Part shown: positions 44,537-55,275 of the stretch, piece after piece | How positions within the stretch are numbered: position 1 is the first letter of the stretch | Layout: each line of letters opens with the position of its first letter | Assembly (NCBI GenBank): GCA_022828595.1 | Contig: JAKGHH010000001.1 | Span: 136,791,017-136,855,016 of the forward strand | Reading direction: 5' to 3' | Source: Nelumbo lutea | Lineage: Eukaryota; Streptophyta; Magnoliopsida; Proteales; Nelumbonaceae | Length of the DNA: 64,000 nt | The notes under the pieces: generated by a model | Databases searched by the model: none | Told to the model about the DNA's origin: nothing | What the model saw: only the letters and a program-made list of their open reading frames with translations | Translations under genes and position numbers: made by a program

Positions 44537-45696
44537 GGCTCCGTTTGGTTTGTGGGAAGATTTGGATGGGATGAAAAAAGATGGGATGGGAAAGTGTAAA
44601 AATTTAACTTTCCATTATTTGGTTTTATATGGGAAAATAATAGGAAAATTATCATCACAAAACAGAGTTCTACTTTCTTCTCTGTTTTGGTGTGATCCTA
44701 AATGCAAAGATGGTGGAGAGTGAAGGGAACTATCGTAACCGTAATTATCCTTGTTCTTCTGCTTTTTCTTCCTTTGATGGTATAGCGAGGCCAATGTAGT
44801 TTGCTATGTCTTTCACTCCATTGCTTCCCCTCTTTTCGCTTTTGCTACTCTTCTGTTCCGATTGTTGTGATTCCCGTCGTGGTGGGGGTAGAGGAGGCAG
44901 CGGCGGTAGTGTTTGAGCCTGTGGTTGTGGTGAATGGATTTTCATGACTTCTGGTACACTATCATTGAGCTCTGTCATCACTCTCGGAAACCCATGAGGA
45001 TTCTAGCCTAAGATCCGGGTAGGAGCTGCTGCTCCTCCTCAAGGATGGATGTGGGGTTGAGGATGGATGTGATTTGTCGGCCACCTGGGAGGTGTTGCTG
45101 TTGGCAACATTGGTATATTCATCATCAGTGCTGCCAGAGGACTCATAGTTCCTCCTGCCCGAGAATCCCACAAAAGGGAAGGAATGACAAAGAGCAAGAG
45201 AAAGAGAGCGGCGAGAGGCAATACGATGATCAGAACGACAGGGTTAAGAAAGAAAGGAGAAGAAGAACCATGGTGGCTACGATTGATTGTAGTACTAGTT
45301 TGTAGCCAAAAGGGTGGTGTGTCTGCATCTCCTTCCATGATTTGAGGTTGGTTTTTTTCTCTTTTTTTTCTTGCTTTTGGTTTTGCTTTTAATGAGAGAG
45401 AGAGAAGGGAGATAGGCATACAAAAGCAAAGACACATAGAGAGATAGAATAGAGAAGAAAGGAGAGATAAAGAGAGGAGTCGGGGTCACAGCAGTGGTGG
45501 GGCAGAGGATGAAGATGAAGAAACTTGAGTTTTCAAGTTTTTCCACCAGGATCGCATCATTTTGGTTGAGACCCCGATTGCACAATTTTGGAATCTCGCA
45601 TCCCACTTTTTTCTCATCCCATCCCCCTATTTCCCTTAAAACAAATGAGAGAAAAAGCCATTTTTCTCATCCCCATCCCACAAGTCAAACGGAGCC
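44537..45696. mobile_element. PIF/Harbinger-like TIR element carrying a host gene copy
   Basis: The left end GGCTCCGTTTGGTTTGTGGG and right end read inward GGCTCCGTTTGACTTGTGGG are inverted repeats. The flanking 3 bp are TTA on the left and TTG on the right, fitting a PIF/Harbinger TTA duplication with one change. Both subterminal regions carry GATGGGATGRGAAAA blocks. The 1160-bp interior has no transposase but contains a broken copy of a plant membrane-protein gene. Confidence 0.75.
44745..45338 (-). pseudogene. Broken copy of a plant DUF4408/DUF761-like membrane protein gene
   Basis: The copy starts at ATG 45338 with GDADTPPFWLQTSTTINR, then a hydrophobic segment VVLIIVLPLAALFLLLFVIP (about residues 33-52). 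The frame then shifts to a Ser-rich stretch (NTSQVADKSHPSS, LRRSSSSYPDLRLESSWVS) and shifts again to a proline-rich, Lys-rich end (LPPLPPLPPPRRES). At least two frameshifts separate pieces that read as one protein in order. The resemblance to DUF4408/DUF761-type plant proteins is from memory and moderate. The copy is intronless in this span. Confidence 0.55.
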
Positions 45697-47254
45697 TTGT
45701 ATTCTATTAAACCAAACAGTCTTATAAGAGGGATCATGATCACTGAATTTTATGAACTAGTATAAGGGGCACAAAGTAAGTGCTTGTGCAAATATAAAGA
45801 TGAAAAGGTAAAATCTAAAGTTACTTAAATTTAAGTTTTAGAGTAAAATACAAAAACCTCCCATGTAGCTTCTTGTGATAATCATAAAAATCTCTCCTGT
45901 AATTTCATTTTAACAAAAACCTCTCTTGAACTTTTAAAAAATTCAACGGAAACCTCCTTTTTTGTCACTGACCCAGATGAAAAATGTTTAACCGATCTAT
46001 AAATTTTTTCCAAATACCCATTTTACCTTTTTATAAAATAGGAATTATTGTTGATCAAACAGTGAATAAAAGTAAAAAAAAAAAAAGAAATCTAATGTTT
46101 AATTGCTCATCTGATGTGGTTCAAGCAGCCAGGCGAATGGGTTGTTGATGGTTCAACAGCCAGGTTAGTAGGTTGTTGTGTGTCAATATTTTTTTACAAA
46201 GTGTTGTTTGGGGTGAAACAACCTGAAAATCTGCCCAGATAAGCGACTGACTGATTCCACTGGTCGGTTCAACCACAGGTTGAAAACATCACTTTCAGCA
46301 TTAACGCCCTTCTAATATGTCCAAAAGATGCATTTTATTTTATTATTGGCAATATGTAAACTGAAAATTGAAAGGTTTGGATGGATAATACTCACTTAAC
46401 TGATACTTGTAAAAAGAAAAAAAACTGATACTGGGGGGAGGGGTAAACATTTGGTTGATCCAAATCTTAGGCAGTGTTTGGGTGGATAAAATTACCAAAT
46501 TCTTTATGTGCTTTCTCAACTTTCTATTTCTCTCTTCTTTTTCTATCAAACAAAATATAGTTTTTTTTTTTTTTTAATCCAGTGAAGAGTTTTAATCGAT
46601 CATATGAATTATATAATCGTCCACCTGACAAATATATTATAGGTCATATATGGAGAACCCTACTTGACCTAAAATGGACACCATATTCACTCACTTTAAA
46701 TTCCAATGATATTTTCAGCTTCTACACAAGCTAGTTTTTTGTCCATGGTGTAAGGTACGTATAGGACCCTTTAAGCCATTAAATAGGAGTTGTCATGAGA
46801 TTGGAATCCACCATATATGAGATGTATAGTGTCAGATCATATTGGGAGGGTGTTGGAAAGTATTTTGTTGGCAAATGATGAATCTGAATTCACTAAATAG
46901 ATAGACCTTAGGAAAATAGAGAGCATTAAATATGAATGAAAGGAAAAAAGGAAAACAAAAAGTATAGAATTTGTCAAACTTGTTACACTATTAGAAGAAT
47001 ATTAATAGTTCTGGATTTTCAGGCATCTCATCTCTTTCGTGGTCACATGGTAAATAATTCAGGCTGCATCATGACCAGCTAACCATACTTGACTTACACA
47101 TACACGTCACACCCATAAGTTCAAATCGCCTATAGCTCTATGCCTGATATTAGGCCAATCATGATATACTACATTAGCTCCTAACATATGGGGCCTATGT
47201 AATTAGAGGTTTTTGAAGTACTGACTTGTTTTATTTAACTTATTTGCAAGTACA
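45697..47254. other. Intergenic with old repeats
   Basis: About 45840-46010 (AAAACCTCCC, TCTCTCCTGTAATTTC, AACGGAAACCTCC) resembles one end of a Mutator-like MITE such as 59062-59550, but I cannot find its partner end. About 46785-46885 belongs to the dispersed repeat also at 26.5 and 57.4 kb. No gene seen. Confidence 0.4.
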
Positions 47255-47585
47255 ATTGCCTCCCATGAAAATGCTTGGATGGATGAGTGGTAAAATTAGA
47301 AACAATAAGGTTAGAAATGAATATAGGAAGGAATCTTCAAATAGCTAAAGAGAAAGTAAATTAAAATGGTTTGGTCATATGCATTGAAGACCATCTATAG
47401 CATCTATTAGGAAAAGTAATCTATTGCAGGTTAATTAGAGGGGTTAGAAGAGCTAGGGACATACCAAAAAAGAGTTGGTTGGAAGTAATATAGGAAGTAG
47501 TTGAAGCCTTCATAACTTAACGATGAATACAAAACTAAACATAACGGAATGGAAAAACAAGATTATATATATATATATATATATA
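47255..47585 (+). pseudogene. RTE-type LINE relic, 3' end
   Basis: The plus strand reads MLGWMSGKIRNNKVRNEYR, then LKWFGHM, then RGVRRARDIPKKSWLEV, then EVVEA. This follows the C-terminal pattern of plant RTE polymerases (LRWFGHV..RP, RGRPKKTW). Several stops and shifts break it. It ends in a run of TA repeats (47563-47584), like the simple-repeat tails of RTE elements. Confidence 0.7.
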
Positions 47586-47634
47586 GGGTAGCAGTGATAG
47601 CTAAATTGGGCTTGGGAGTATGACATAATTGTAA

Positions 47635-48045
47635 GACTTTGTTCGTTTTTTGGTAAGTTACTTATCCGGGTAAATACAGTTACCTAGATAAGTTTTTCCT
47701 AGAAAACACTTACCCGGGTAAGTGTATTTATTCATATTCTTTTATTTCTCTGTAAATAAGGCAATAACCATTTGTCATAAAAATCCATTATTAAAAAGGG
47801 CATTTTTGCCCCATTCAAGTGTTGGCAACTTCCCCTTATGTGGAAAAGTTATTTACCCACCTACGAGATGGGTATCACTTACCCATATTAGTGATACACA
47901 AAAAAATAAACTTTCCATGGTCACCACATAAATCTGAAAAAAAAACATGGGATTCTTGGTCAATGGGAACTAAAATCCTATTGATTAACTTTCCCCCTCT
48001 CAAAATCCAAAAAAAAAAAAAAAAAGAATGCCCCCAAAAGGCTTT
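47635..48045. repeat. Dispersed repeat, CGGGTAAAT family, copy 2
   Basis: This segment shares ordered blocks with 10192-10560, here better preserved: TTACTTATCCGGGTAAATAC, ACTTACCCGGGTAAGTG, GGGCATTTTTGCCCCATTC, ACATAAATCTGAAAAA, TTCTTGGTCAATGGGAACTA. Non-coding, class unknown. Confidence 0.65.
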
Positions 48046-48109
48046 GTAAAATGGTAGAAAAAAAACAGTGAGAAGCATTTATTTTATATATTTGAATTGA
48101 TATTCATAA

Positions 48110-48601
48110 TGGCAAGAAGCCCATTCACTTGATGAATTGGGATAGAGTGTGCACCCCTAAGAGATGGGGGAGGTCTTGGTTTAAAAAACCTTCTTTGGGT
48201 TAATAAGGCTAATTTAGCCAAGCTTGGGTGGAAAGTTATTAATGAAAAAAAAAAAATCTTTGGGTGAAAGTGATTACAAATAAGAATCTTAAAAAACACA
48301 ATTTTTGGGATGATAAATGAATAGATAACACCCCCCCCCCAAAAAAAAAAAAAAATTAATAATATCATAATCCAATTTGGGAATTGGTTCCCTTGGAGGT
48401 GTGGCGAAGAATCAAAATGATCTTTCTTCCTTCCAAGTCCCAAGGCTCATAAAATGATTTGGAGTCTTGATCCTAGAGGAAAAGTTTATGGTTAGGTAGC
48501 CTACACCGAAGACAGCCTCACAACAAGAGGTTTAAGAGAGCCACACCTATTGCTCAGCAAAATCTAGGATCTATTGTTACCTCCAAAGATCAAAACCTTT
48601 G
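48110..48601 (+). pseudogene. L1-type LINE relic, end of RT to zf-RVT
   Basis: Plus-strand pieces MNWDRVCTPKRWG, NKANLAKLGWKVI, then LWVKVITNKNL in another frame, and, after more shifts, LLPPKIKTF follow the order of plant LINE ORF2 downstream of the RT core. A-runs, a C-run (48332-48341) and stops break the frame. The relic stops where the next element's end, GGCTGCGTTTGG, begins. Confidence 0.7.
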
Positions 48602-48700
48602 GCTGCGTTTGGAAACAAACGTAAATACAGATTTGATGCATTATTGCACTCCGGTCTAAATTTGCATATGTTTGGAAGCATTATAAAAATACCCTAAAAT
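48602..48700. mobile_element. Left end of a PIF/Harbinger-like element
   Basis: GGCTGCGTTTGGAAACAAAC, GCACTCCGGTCTAAATTTGC and TTATAAAAATAC match the left end of the element at 53025 (GGCTGCATTTGG..., TTCTGGTCTAATTTTG). No matching right end was found downstream, so it may be truncated or have a diverged end. Confidence 0.55.
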
Positions 48701-48894
48701 TGAAGTAAAGTTGCAAACATGTTTGAGTTTGCGTCAATCTTGGGGTGGAAACTATTTCGATTTTTCAAAGTAAAAATTCACACCTCCTTTCATCGAGGGA
48801 AACAGGTGAATAGTTTACTCTCATCCACCACTCATCAGAACTCATCCATCTGAGCATGAGCAATGGATATTTTCCCATTTTGGGTTTGAGCATC

Positions 48895-49487
48895 ACAATG
48901 TCCGTGATCTAAGAGACTGAGCATCAAGTCGTTAGCCGACTATTAGATTCTATTTGAGCATCCGAGAGTTTGAGATCTGAACGTCTACCATCAGATTACT
49001 CTACGTCTGAACGTCAAGTCGTCAATGATAATTACAATCTATCTAAGCGTCTGAGCATTCGAGAGCCTGAGATCTAAACATCTGTCGTCGAATACTCTGA
49101 GTTTGAATGTCAGGTGGTCGAATGACTATTACATTTTGTTTGAGCGTCTTGAGAGTCTGAGGTCTGAACGTTAGTCGTCGGATACTCTGGGTCTGAACGT
49201 CAAGTCGTCAATGACTATTACATTCTGTTTGAGCGTCCAAGAGTTTGAGATCTGAGCATTTGCCATTAAATACTTTGGATTTAAACATCAAGTCATCGAT
49301 GACTTTACGTTCTGTCTGAGAGCGTCCAAGAGTTTGAGATCTGAATGTCTATCGTCGAATAGTCTTGGTCTAAACATCAAATTATTGGCAACTATTACGT
49401 TTTGTTTGAGCGTCCAAGAGTCTGAGATCTGAACGTCTGTCGTCCGATACTCTGGGTCTGGATGTAAGTTGTCGGCGACTATTACAA
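48895..49487. repeat. Minisatellite, period about 88-97 bp, about six copies
   Basis: The unit contains GAGCGTCCAAGAGTTTGAG, ATCTGAACGTCTGTCGTCG, ATACTCTGGGTCTGAACGTC, AAGTCGTC and GACTATTACGTTCTGTTT. The GAGATCT-type anchors lie at 48972, 49069, 49159, 49247, 49336 and 49424, so spacing settles at 88-90 bp. Units differ by 10-25%. It follows directly on the PIF-like end at 48602. Confidence 0.85.
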
Positions 49488-50768
49488 TGAAAGGCTGACA
49501 TCAATTGCAATTTATTGTTTATAGGTGGATTAGAATGATTGAAATTCGAGTTTGACTTGAGAGACAATGGCTTGAAAGTCTAAGCTTAAGCGTATTTCTG
49601 GGTCTTTTTCGAAATTAATATTCTCCTTCGTTTGGTGTTGTTCTAATGGTGGTGTTGTTCTTTCCTTAACAACTTTCTACTGAAAAAGATTTTCAACTGG
49701 GTTCAGTACGAAATTAACATATTGGCTCCTATCTCAAGTGTTTTGGGTTGGCCTAAGTGTCTTGAGCACCAGACCAAGTGAACCACATGCCATTATAGGG
49801 TTGTTAACCTCCTCGAATGGTGGAGTTTGGCAAGTATTATTCTGTAATTTCACTAGTCAGCAAGAGAAAAATGACTTAGAAGATTCTTCCATAGATACTC
49901 GGTACATCGTCTTTCTCATCATCGTCATTGTGATGTAGATCGCTTTCATCATATTCTATTCAATCAACTTCACTGTCATTGTCCTTGTAATTCTAGCATT
50001 TGTGGTTTGAAGGATAAGATCCCAAGTTGGAAGTGATTGAATCATCTTCAGAGACCAATGATTGCTTGGCTTTTCTTGTTTCTTCTTCTTAATTTTTGTC
50101 TTTATAAATAGCCAAATGTTCACAATTTAGCACCTTGTTTTAAATTAGTAGTTTCAAAACAAGAAGATTGTAAAATAAAACTAAAATCAAATCCTCAATT
50201 GCGTGCAGCTAAAACAGAGGTGTCATGCTAAACAAGTCTAGATGGCTGCAAACCAGAATTTAACAGGTCCAAATAATAACCATTCAATACTGGTGGCACA
50301 CTCTAGATTCGATGATTAAGAATACCATGGCTCCTCAATGAAAAGATTTTTAATGATAATTCTATTCCTCCTCTCATTTCTCTTGGTCATGCATATGGAA
50401 TGTTTATGGAGCTCCAGAAAAGAAAGGCCTTGGTTTTGATAGTAAGCAAGATAGGAACATCTAGGTGTCCACGGGTCGAGTTGGGTCAGTTATAGGTTTT
50501 TTTTCTCAACTGAACCGACCTAGCCTGTTTGATAAACAAGTAACTCGAAATTGACCAGTTATAAGGGAAAACCGACCCAAGCATGAAGGGTCAGTTTTTC
50601 GGTTTCGTTGGGCCAGTTTGGGGGTGGTCAATTGATTATCTTGGGTGATTTATTGATTTGTAATCTCATTTTCCTATTTTGTATATGGCTCTTATTGGCT
50701 GATTTGGCTAATTGCATGTTTGAGTCAAGCACCATCTTTTTTCTAAGTCATATAGGCTGCTGAGTGCT
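49488..50768. other. Intergenic, no gene recognised
   Basis: ORFs at 49382-49567 and 49738-49938 match nothing. About 50460-50640 carries GGTCGAGTTGGGTCAG and AACCGACC motifs like the interior of the 5074-5582 MITE, likely a decayed relative. No exon seen. Confidence 0.4.
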
Positions 50769-51263
50769 TAGACTTGTTCATAGGTTGGGCCAGGCCGACC
50801 GAGCTTTGTATATGTATCAACAGAATACACTTAGACCCAAGCCCGAGCTGGCCTGACCATCGGGCCTAGGTCTTGAGCCCGAGCACGGCCAAAAATTCGA
50901 AAACATAATTTTTTTTCTTTTTTTATTCAATAAAAAAGTGTTTTATTTATATTAAAAACATCCAAAACTCAAAAATAATAAACATCTCACTATTACTTAG
51001 AAAAAAGAGAGAACAAAGAAAAATATTGTATATATATTTTTTATTAAATAAAATATATTTTTATTGTTTAATATATAGTATCAAGTTGAGCGCGGGCTCG
51101 GGCCGGGTATTTTTGAGAAAGCCCGAGCTTGGCCCAAAAAAAGTTGGGCCCAATGCTTTAGGCTTGAGCTCGAGCTCATGTGCCTAAAATTATGACCAAG
51201 CCCGACTTATAACGGGCTGGGCCGGGCTAGCCTATCAAGCTACCCGGCCCATGAACAAATCTA
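50769..51263. mobile_element. hAT-like MITE
   Basis: The ends TAGACTTGTTCATAGG and ATGAACAAATCTA are inverted repeats. The flanks TGAGTGCT (50761-50768) and TGAGTGTT (51264-51271) match at 7 of 8, an 8-bp hAT-type duplication. The arms are rich in GGGCC/GGCCC; the centre is AT-rich. No coding capacity. Confidence 0.85.
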
Positions 51264-51691
51264 TGAGTGTTGCATTTATACTATTCCAAACCCAAAGATA
51301 GTTATTTTGTGCAAGTCTCTTCAACTTCAAGACTATTACAAAAAAGTAATGAATGAAGAGGAGCCCAATCGTCTCCAACTTCAAGACTAATGTAAAAAAG
51401 TAATAACTAAAGTGGAGTCCAACTATCTATATTTGTAAAAAAGTATTGTGTAAAGTCTTAAAAGTGGAGGGAGCCCCATTGTTTCTATACTAAAACCAGA
51501 AGTATTATATTTCTACTATCCATAGTTGGTTTCGGTTTTTAGATTGAAAAATCGAAACCAACCCAACCAATTGGGTTGTTTATATTTATAAATCGAGACT
51601 AACCAGAGTTTCGAGAAACCGACTAGAATGGGTTGAATCGGATTAGTTTGATTGGTTTGGTTCTTCTTGTAAACACTCATAGGAACATCAT
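51264..51691. other. Intergenic with a decayed repeat
   Basis: A block near 51300-51480 repeats CTTCAACTTCAAGACTA and AAAAAAGTAAT twice (51309 and 51376). About 51525-51675 resembles the AACCGA/GGTTGG interior of the 5074-5582 MITE. No gene. Confidence 0.4.
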
Positions 51692-52203
51692 TTGGAGACA
51701 AATTCAGTGAAGAGACCCCCAAAATGGGAGGATATCAAGATAAATTTCAATGCTTCCTACCTTGGTGATGACAATGGTTCGTGTGCCATTGCTTGCTTGT
51801 CTAGAAACAGTTTTGGGAGGTCCTTGAGGTTAAGGTCTATTTTATTAGAGTCACCACTCTTAACCTCGCTGAAGTTTGGGCTGCCTTAGGAAGCTCACAA
51901 TGTGGTGCTAAATTTTGCTAACTCCCCCATTTGTATTGAGGGTGTCTAATAAGTTATTGTCTAAACAAGAAAACTGAAATCCTGTAGATATTGAAGACTA
52001 TCATTGAAGAATGCCACAAGAGGAGTGAGTTGTTGGAGTTCGAAATCTCTTATCAACACATGTTTTGTGAAGCCAACAAAGCTATGGATGGGCTGCTCAG
52101 AAAGGGATTAATTTTGGCTGTTGAGATAGTTTCTAGGCTGAGCATGATTTGGGCAATTCAACCTATTCATGCCCATGCTTTGTTTTTAGTCAAAATAAAT
52201 TAA
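51692..52203 (+). pseudogene. Retroelement RNase H-domain relic
   Basis: The plus strand reads RPPKWEDIKINFNASYLGDD and GSCAIACLSRNSFGRSL, then ESPLLTSLKFGLP. In a second frame it reads KTIIEECHKRSELLEFEIS, YQHMFCEANKAMDGLLRKG. This is the order of a plant RVT_3 (RNase H) domain: FDAS..., RD..G, ES/AE.WAL, then EAN..AD.LA..G. It is broken by a frameshift and stops. A LINE origin is likely. Confidence 0.7.
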
Positions 52204-52540
52204 GATATAATTAGTAATTTATCCATTTTCATGATGACATGGCATTCCCAGAAATTCTCTCAACAGCATAGGATGTTGGACCTCAACAGCTAAAGTTTTT
52301 CCCTCGGAAAGCCCTCTTTTCTTGTCCTATTCCTCACATTCCTATAAACTTAGTATCTATTTATGACCCTAAAATTAATGAAAAACATGCAAAAGAAACC
52401 TAGTCAACCATCTCTGTTTCAATTGGACAAGAATAGAAACAACTTTCTTTTTCTTCAAGTCAAAAATTAAATCATTGGTATACGTACTTAAAATAATTAA
52501 ATGGACAAACAATTCTCTTGTATCTCTCTATGTATATGAT
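52204..52540. other. Intergenic, nothing recognised
   Basis: AT-rich spacer without gene or repeat ends that I can support. Confidence 0.4.
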
Positions 52541-52568
52541 AGACAACAACAACAGCAACATCAACATC

Positions 52569-52609
<41 letters not shown>

Positions 52610-52648
52610 ACAACAACAACAACAACAATAATAATAATAATAATAATA

Positions 52649-52686
<38 letters not shown>

Positions 52687-52687
52687 C
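52541..52687. repeat. Compound microsatellite (CAA)n then (AAT)n
   Basis: A run of CAA/CAG/CAT triplets is followed by AAC and then AAT triplets, with a few interruptions. It produces artefactual poly-Gln/poly-Ile frames on plus and poly-Leu/poly-Val on minus. Confidence 0.95.
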
Positions 52688-53024
52688 TTAATAATAATAA
52701 ATGAAGGGATTTTGTAATATCAGAAAAGGATCTCCTTTGCATTGGGATCTTGCTTTTTGAGTCATAAATCCAAAGGGAAGTTTTTATGACATGAATTTAG
52801 TTTGTCTTACCTCTTTATCTAAGGGCTGCTATCTTATTTTGGTCATGTCTATCTTGGGTCATGAGGTGGGTGCAATTTGATATGGACTTTAACTTTTGGC
52901 ATTTTGTTGTATATAGTAGTTCTAAAATGTGAATCTCATTCTCACACTTGTCGGTTTGAGATTTCATTATCATATCACATCAAGCAATGAATTCAAATTT
53001 GCTTTTAAGAGAGTGTTTCCCATA
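52688..53024. other. Intergenic, nothing recognised
   Basis: Spacer between the microsatellite and the next TIR element. No coding signal. Confidence 0.4.
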
Positions 53025-54914
53025 GGCTGCATTTGGATGGGGTATAAAACCCAGTTCGATGTATTTTTACATTCTGGTCTAATTTTGTAGCCATTTGGAT
53101 GGGGTGTAAAAATACACCGAAAATCAATGTAAAAGTAAACAATGTGTAAAAACTCCGAATCAGCCAACGACTCTTCGTCTCCTCTGATCCTCTCTCTCAC
53201 CATCGAGCACTTCGCTAGCACCCTCACCGCCGTTCTACCGGTCACACCTTCTCTTCCACTCCCTCCCTCTCTCTCGCTCTTTCTCTACTTTTCTCACCGT
53301 CTTTCACATATTTGAATGCCCTAATCTCAGAACATAGAGGACGCTCTCAAGTTGTCATCATCCCCATCTCGCAACGAACAGAAGGTACCATATCTAGAGC
53401 TCGCTACACTACAACCTTGTTCATGACTACAACTATTACCATTGGCGCTACTCGCACCGTTCCTACAACTCAAATGGGAATGGTACCCTATACGCATCGG
53501 AACATTCAAATTCAAAACCTTAGCTCTGGCTCCACCACCACCAACATTCTTGCTCCGTTGACTCTCTAATCCTTCCTTCTTTACCCCCTTATCGGCATTC
53601 CAAGCCAGAGGCTCGGAGCTTCTTGTGTCGGAGCCTCCACGCTGTACTTGCCAAATAGGGCTGCTCCTCCCCACATGGATTCCACCTCGACTAGGACTAC
53701 TTGGCCATTTTCGGAACTTGTACTCCCTAGCTGAGTTACTGCGTGAACAATAGGCGCTACTAACCTTCTGAAGTTGCCCCTCCAGCGGCCATCTTTGGTC
53801 GGTTGCCACTATTCCCAGCCGAACGGCTCCTAGAGAATGGCCATATATTGATGTTGAGCTCCGTTGCGTTCGCGCCACTACTACTTTTCCTTTCTTTCTT
53901 CTTGTCTTTGTCTCTGTCTTCATGATTGTTGGTGGTTGTAGAGGATGCCACGGTTGTCGTTTTCCTTTCACCCTTCTTGAAAATGTCCCCCCATCGCTTG
54001 AATGTCGAAAATATGGGCAGTGACTCATATAACAAAGCTGCTGACTCTGGTCTTGGCCAAGGCTCTGATTCGGGTTTTGGAGTGTGCATCTCCTCTGCAT
54101 TGGCTTTGGGTTCCGAATCAGGTGGGTCAGAGTGGTGGGAAGGGAGGTGGAGCGGGAGCAAAACGCCGTTAATGAATAATTCGTCAGTAGAGTGGAGGTT
54201 GGGTTGTGGGAAGGATGGGTTTCTGACCATCTAGAACTTGAACTCAGGCGAGTTGGAAGCGCTCCTCCTCCTTCCACTATTGCTGGGTGAGAGAATTTTG
54301 TGGGTTGCAGGTGTTTGAGCTTCTGGTTCAATTCTAGGTTTCTCCATGGATGCGACCATGCGAGAGTCGACCAGAAAGGGAGAGAGAGAGTGTGTGAGAG
54401 GGGAGATCTAGGAGGGAAGTGGGAGTAGTTTTTGTTGTATAGAGGTGGGTGGTGTGAAGTTTGTTTCTTTCCTCGGGAGTTAGCACATGGTTCTGTGCAG
54501 TAGTTCCCAAAGAGATCGGCTTTAGTCAGTGCAAGGGTCATTTGAACACTATTCGAACAGCCTTTATAGCCTTGAATTAGGAACATCCCCGTAGATATGT
54601 GCTTTATTTCATGGAGAGATATTCCCAATACAAGACTATGATGATTGTTTAAACGGACTTTGCTCTGACTGAATCCGGTTTTCCCAAAACAGTTGAATTT
54701 GACATTAATAGGCATTTTTAATTCTCAATGTAGTTTTACACCCATGTTAATTCCAAACACACATAAAAAATACTCTCATGATTTACACTCATCTTCCAAA
54801 CGCACAACAGTGTAAAACTAAACATTGACCGGTTCAACTTTTGTGATGATACATCTGGCCGTTTTTCATTTACATTGGTGTATTTTTGTATTTACACAGA
54901 TAACAAATACAGCC
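53025..54914. mobile_element. PIF/Harbinger-like TIR element carrying a near full-length host gene copy
   Basis: The left end GGCTGCATTTGGATGGGG and right end read inward GGCTGTATTTGTTATCTG are inverted repeats with further subterminal similarity (GTAAAAATACACC near both ends). A 3-bp direct repeat ATA (53022-53024 and 54915-54917) flanks it. The 1890-bp interior lacks transposase but holds a mutated plant gene on the minus strand with some of its flanking sequence. The end type is shared with 48602. Confidence 0.75.
53327..54347 (-). pseudogene. Mutated copy of a plant-specific gene (Ser/Arg-rich protein with NINIWPFSRSRSAG motif)
   Basis: From ATG 54347 the minus strand reads EKPRIEPEAQTPATHKILSP, SPEFKF, then a TAG stop where I expect Trp, then MVRNPSFPQPNLHSTDELF, NGVLLPLHLPSHHSDPPDSE, RWGDIFKKGE and ELNINIWPFSRSRSAG. 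After RPKMAAGG the frame shifts by one, and the other frame continues with SSAYCSRSNSA, KWPSSPSRGGIHVGRSSPIW, LNLNVPMRIGYHSHLSC. The blocks are in the order of an uncharacterised plant protein family of about 340 residues. One nonsense change and one frameshift make it a pseudogene. It has no introns in this span. Function of the family: unknown to me. Confidence 0.7.
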
Positions 54915-55275
54915 ATAACAACATAACAATTGTAGTTATACATCGAAAACATCTCCAATACTTTTATGTTATCATTCATGAATTTGCATTTGCTCCACAC
55001 AGTGTGCTCCATATACATCCTAACCGTGCACTCGGAATTCCCAATGCACACTGAGATGTGCATGTGGGGCGCATGTAGGATGCGCCTTGTGGGGAGCCAA
55101 TATGAACTCATCATTCATGGGCATGGCTTCAACTGATGTGGGATCCGTGTGGCCGAGGAGCAGATCCAGATTTCCAATCAATGGCCCATTCTTTTACTTG
55201 CTATATATAATAATAATTTTTCCATAACATATAAAGAAGATTCCCCATATTCCTATACTGTTGGAAAGATCTGAT
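54915..55275. repeat. Intergenic with a decayed foldback
   Basis: About 54990-55110 has CAGTGTGCTCC...GGAATTCCCAATGCACACTG and GTGGGGCGCATGTAGGATGC motifs like the foldback group at 57860-58105. No gene. Confidence 0.4.

Noticed and set aside
48895..49487. Possible CRISPR-like array
   Set aside because: The genome is a plant nuclear one, units are 88-97 bp with diverged copies and no constant repeat/unique spacer pattern, and no cas genes exist. It is a minisatellite.
52475..52742. Poly-Gln/poly-Ile and poly-Leu/poly-Val ORFs
   Set aside because: They are translations of the CAA/AAT microsatellite on the two strands.
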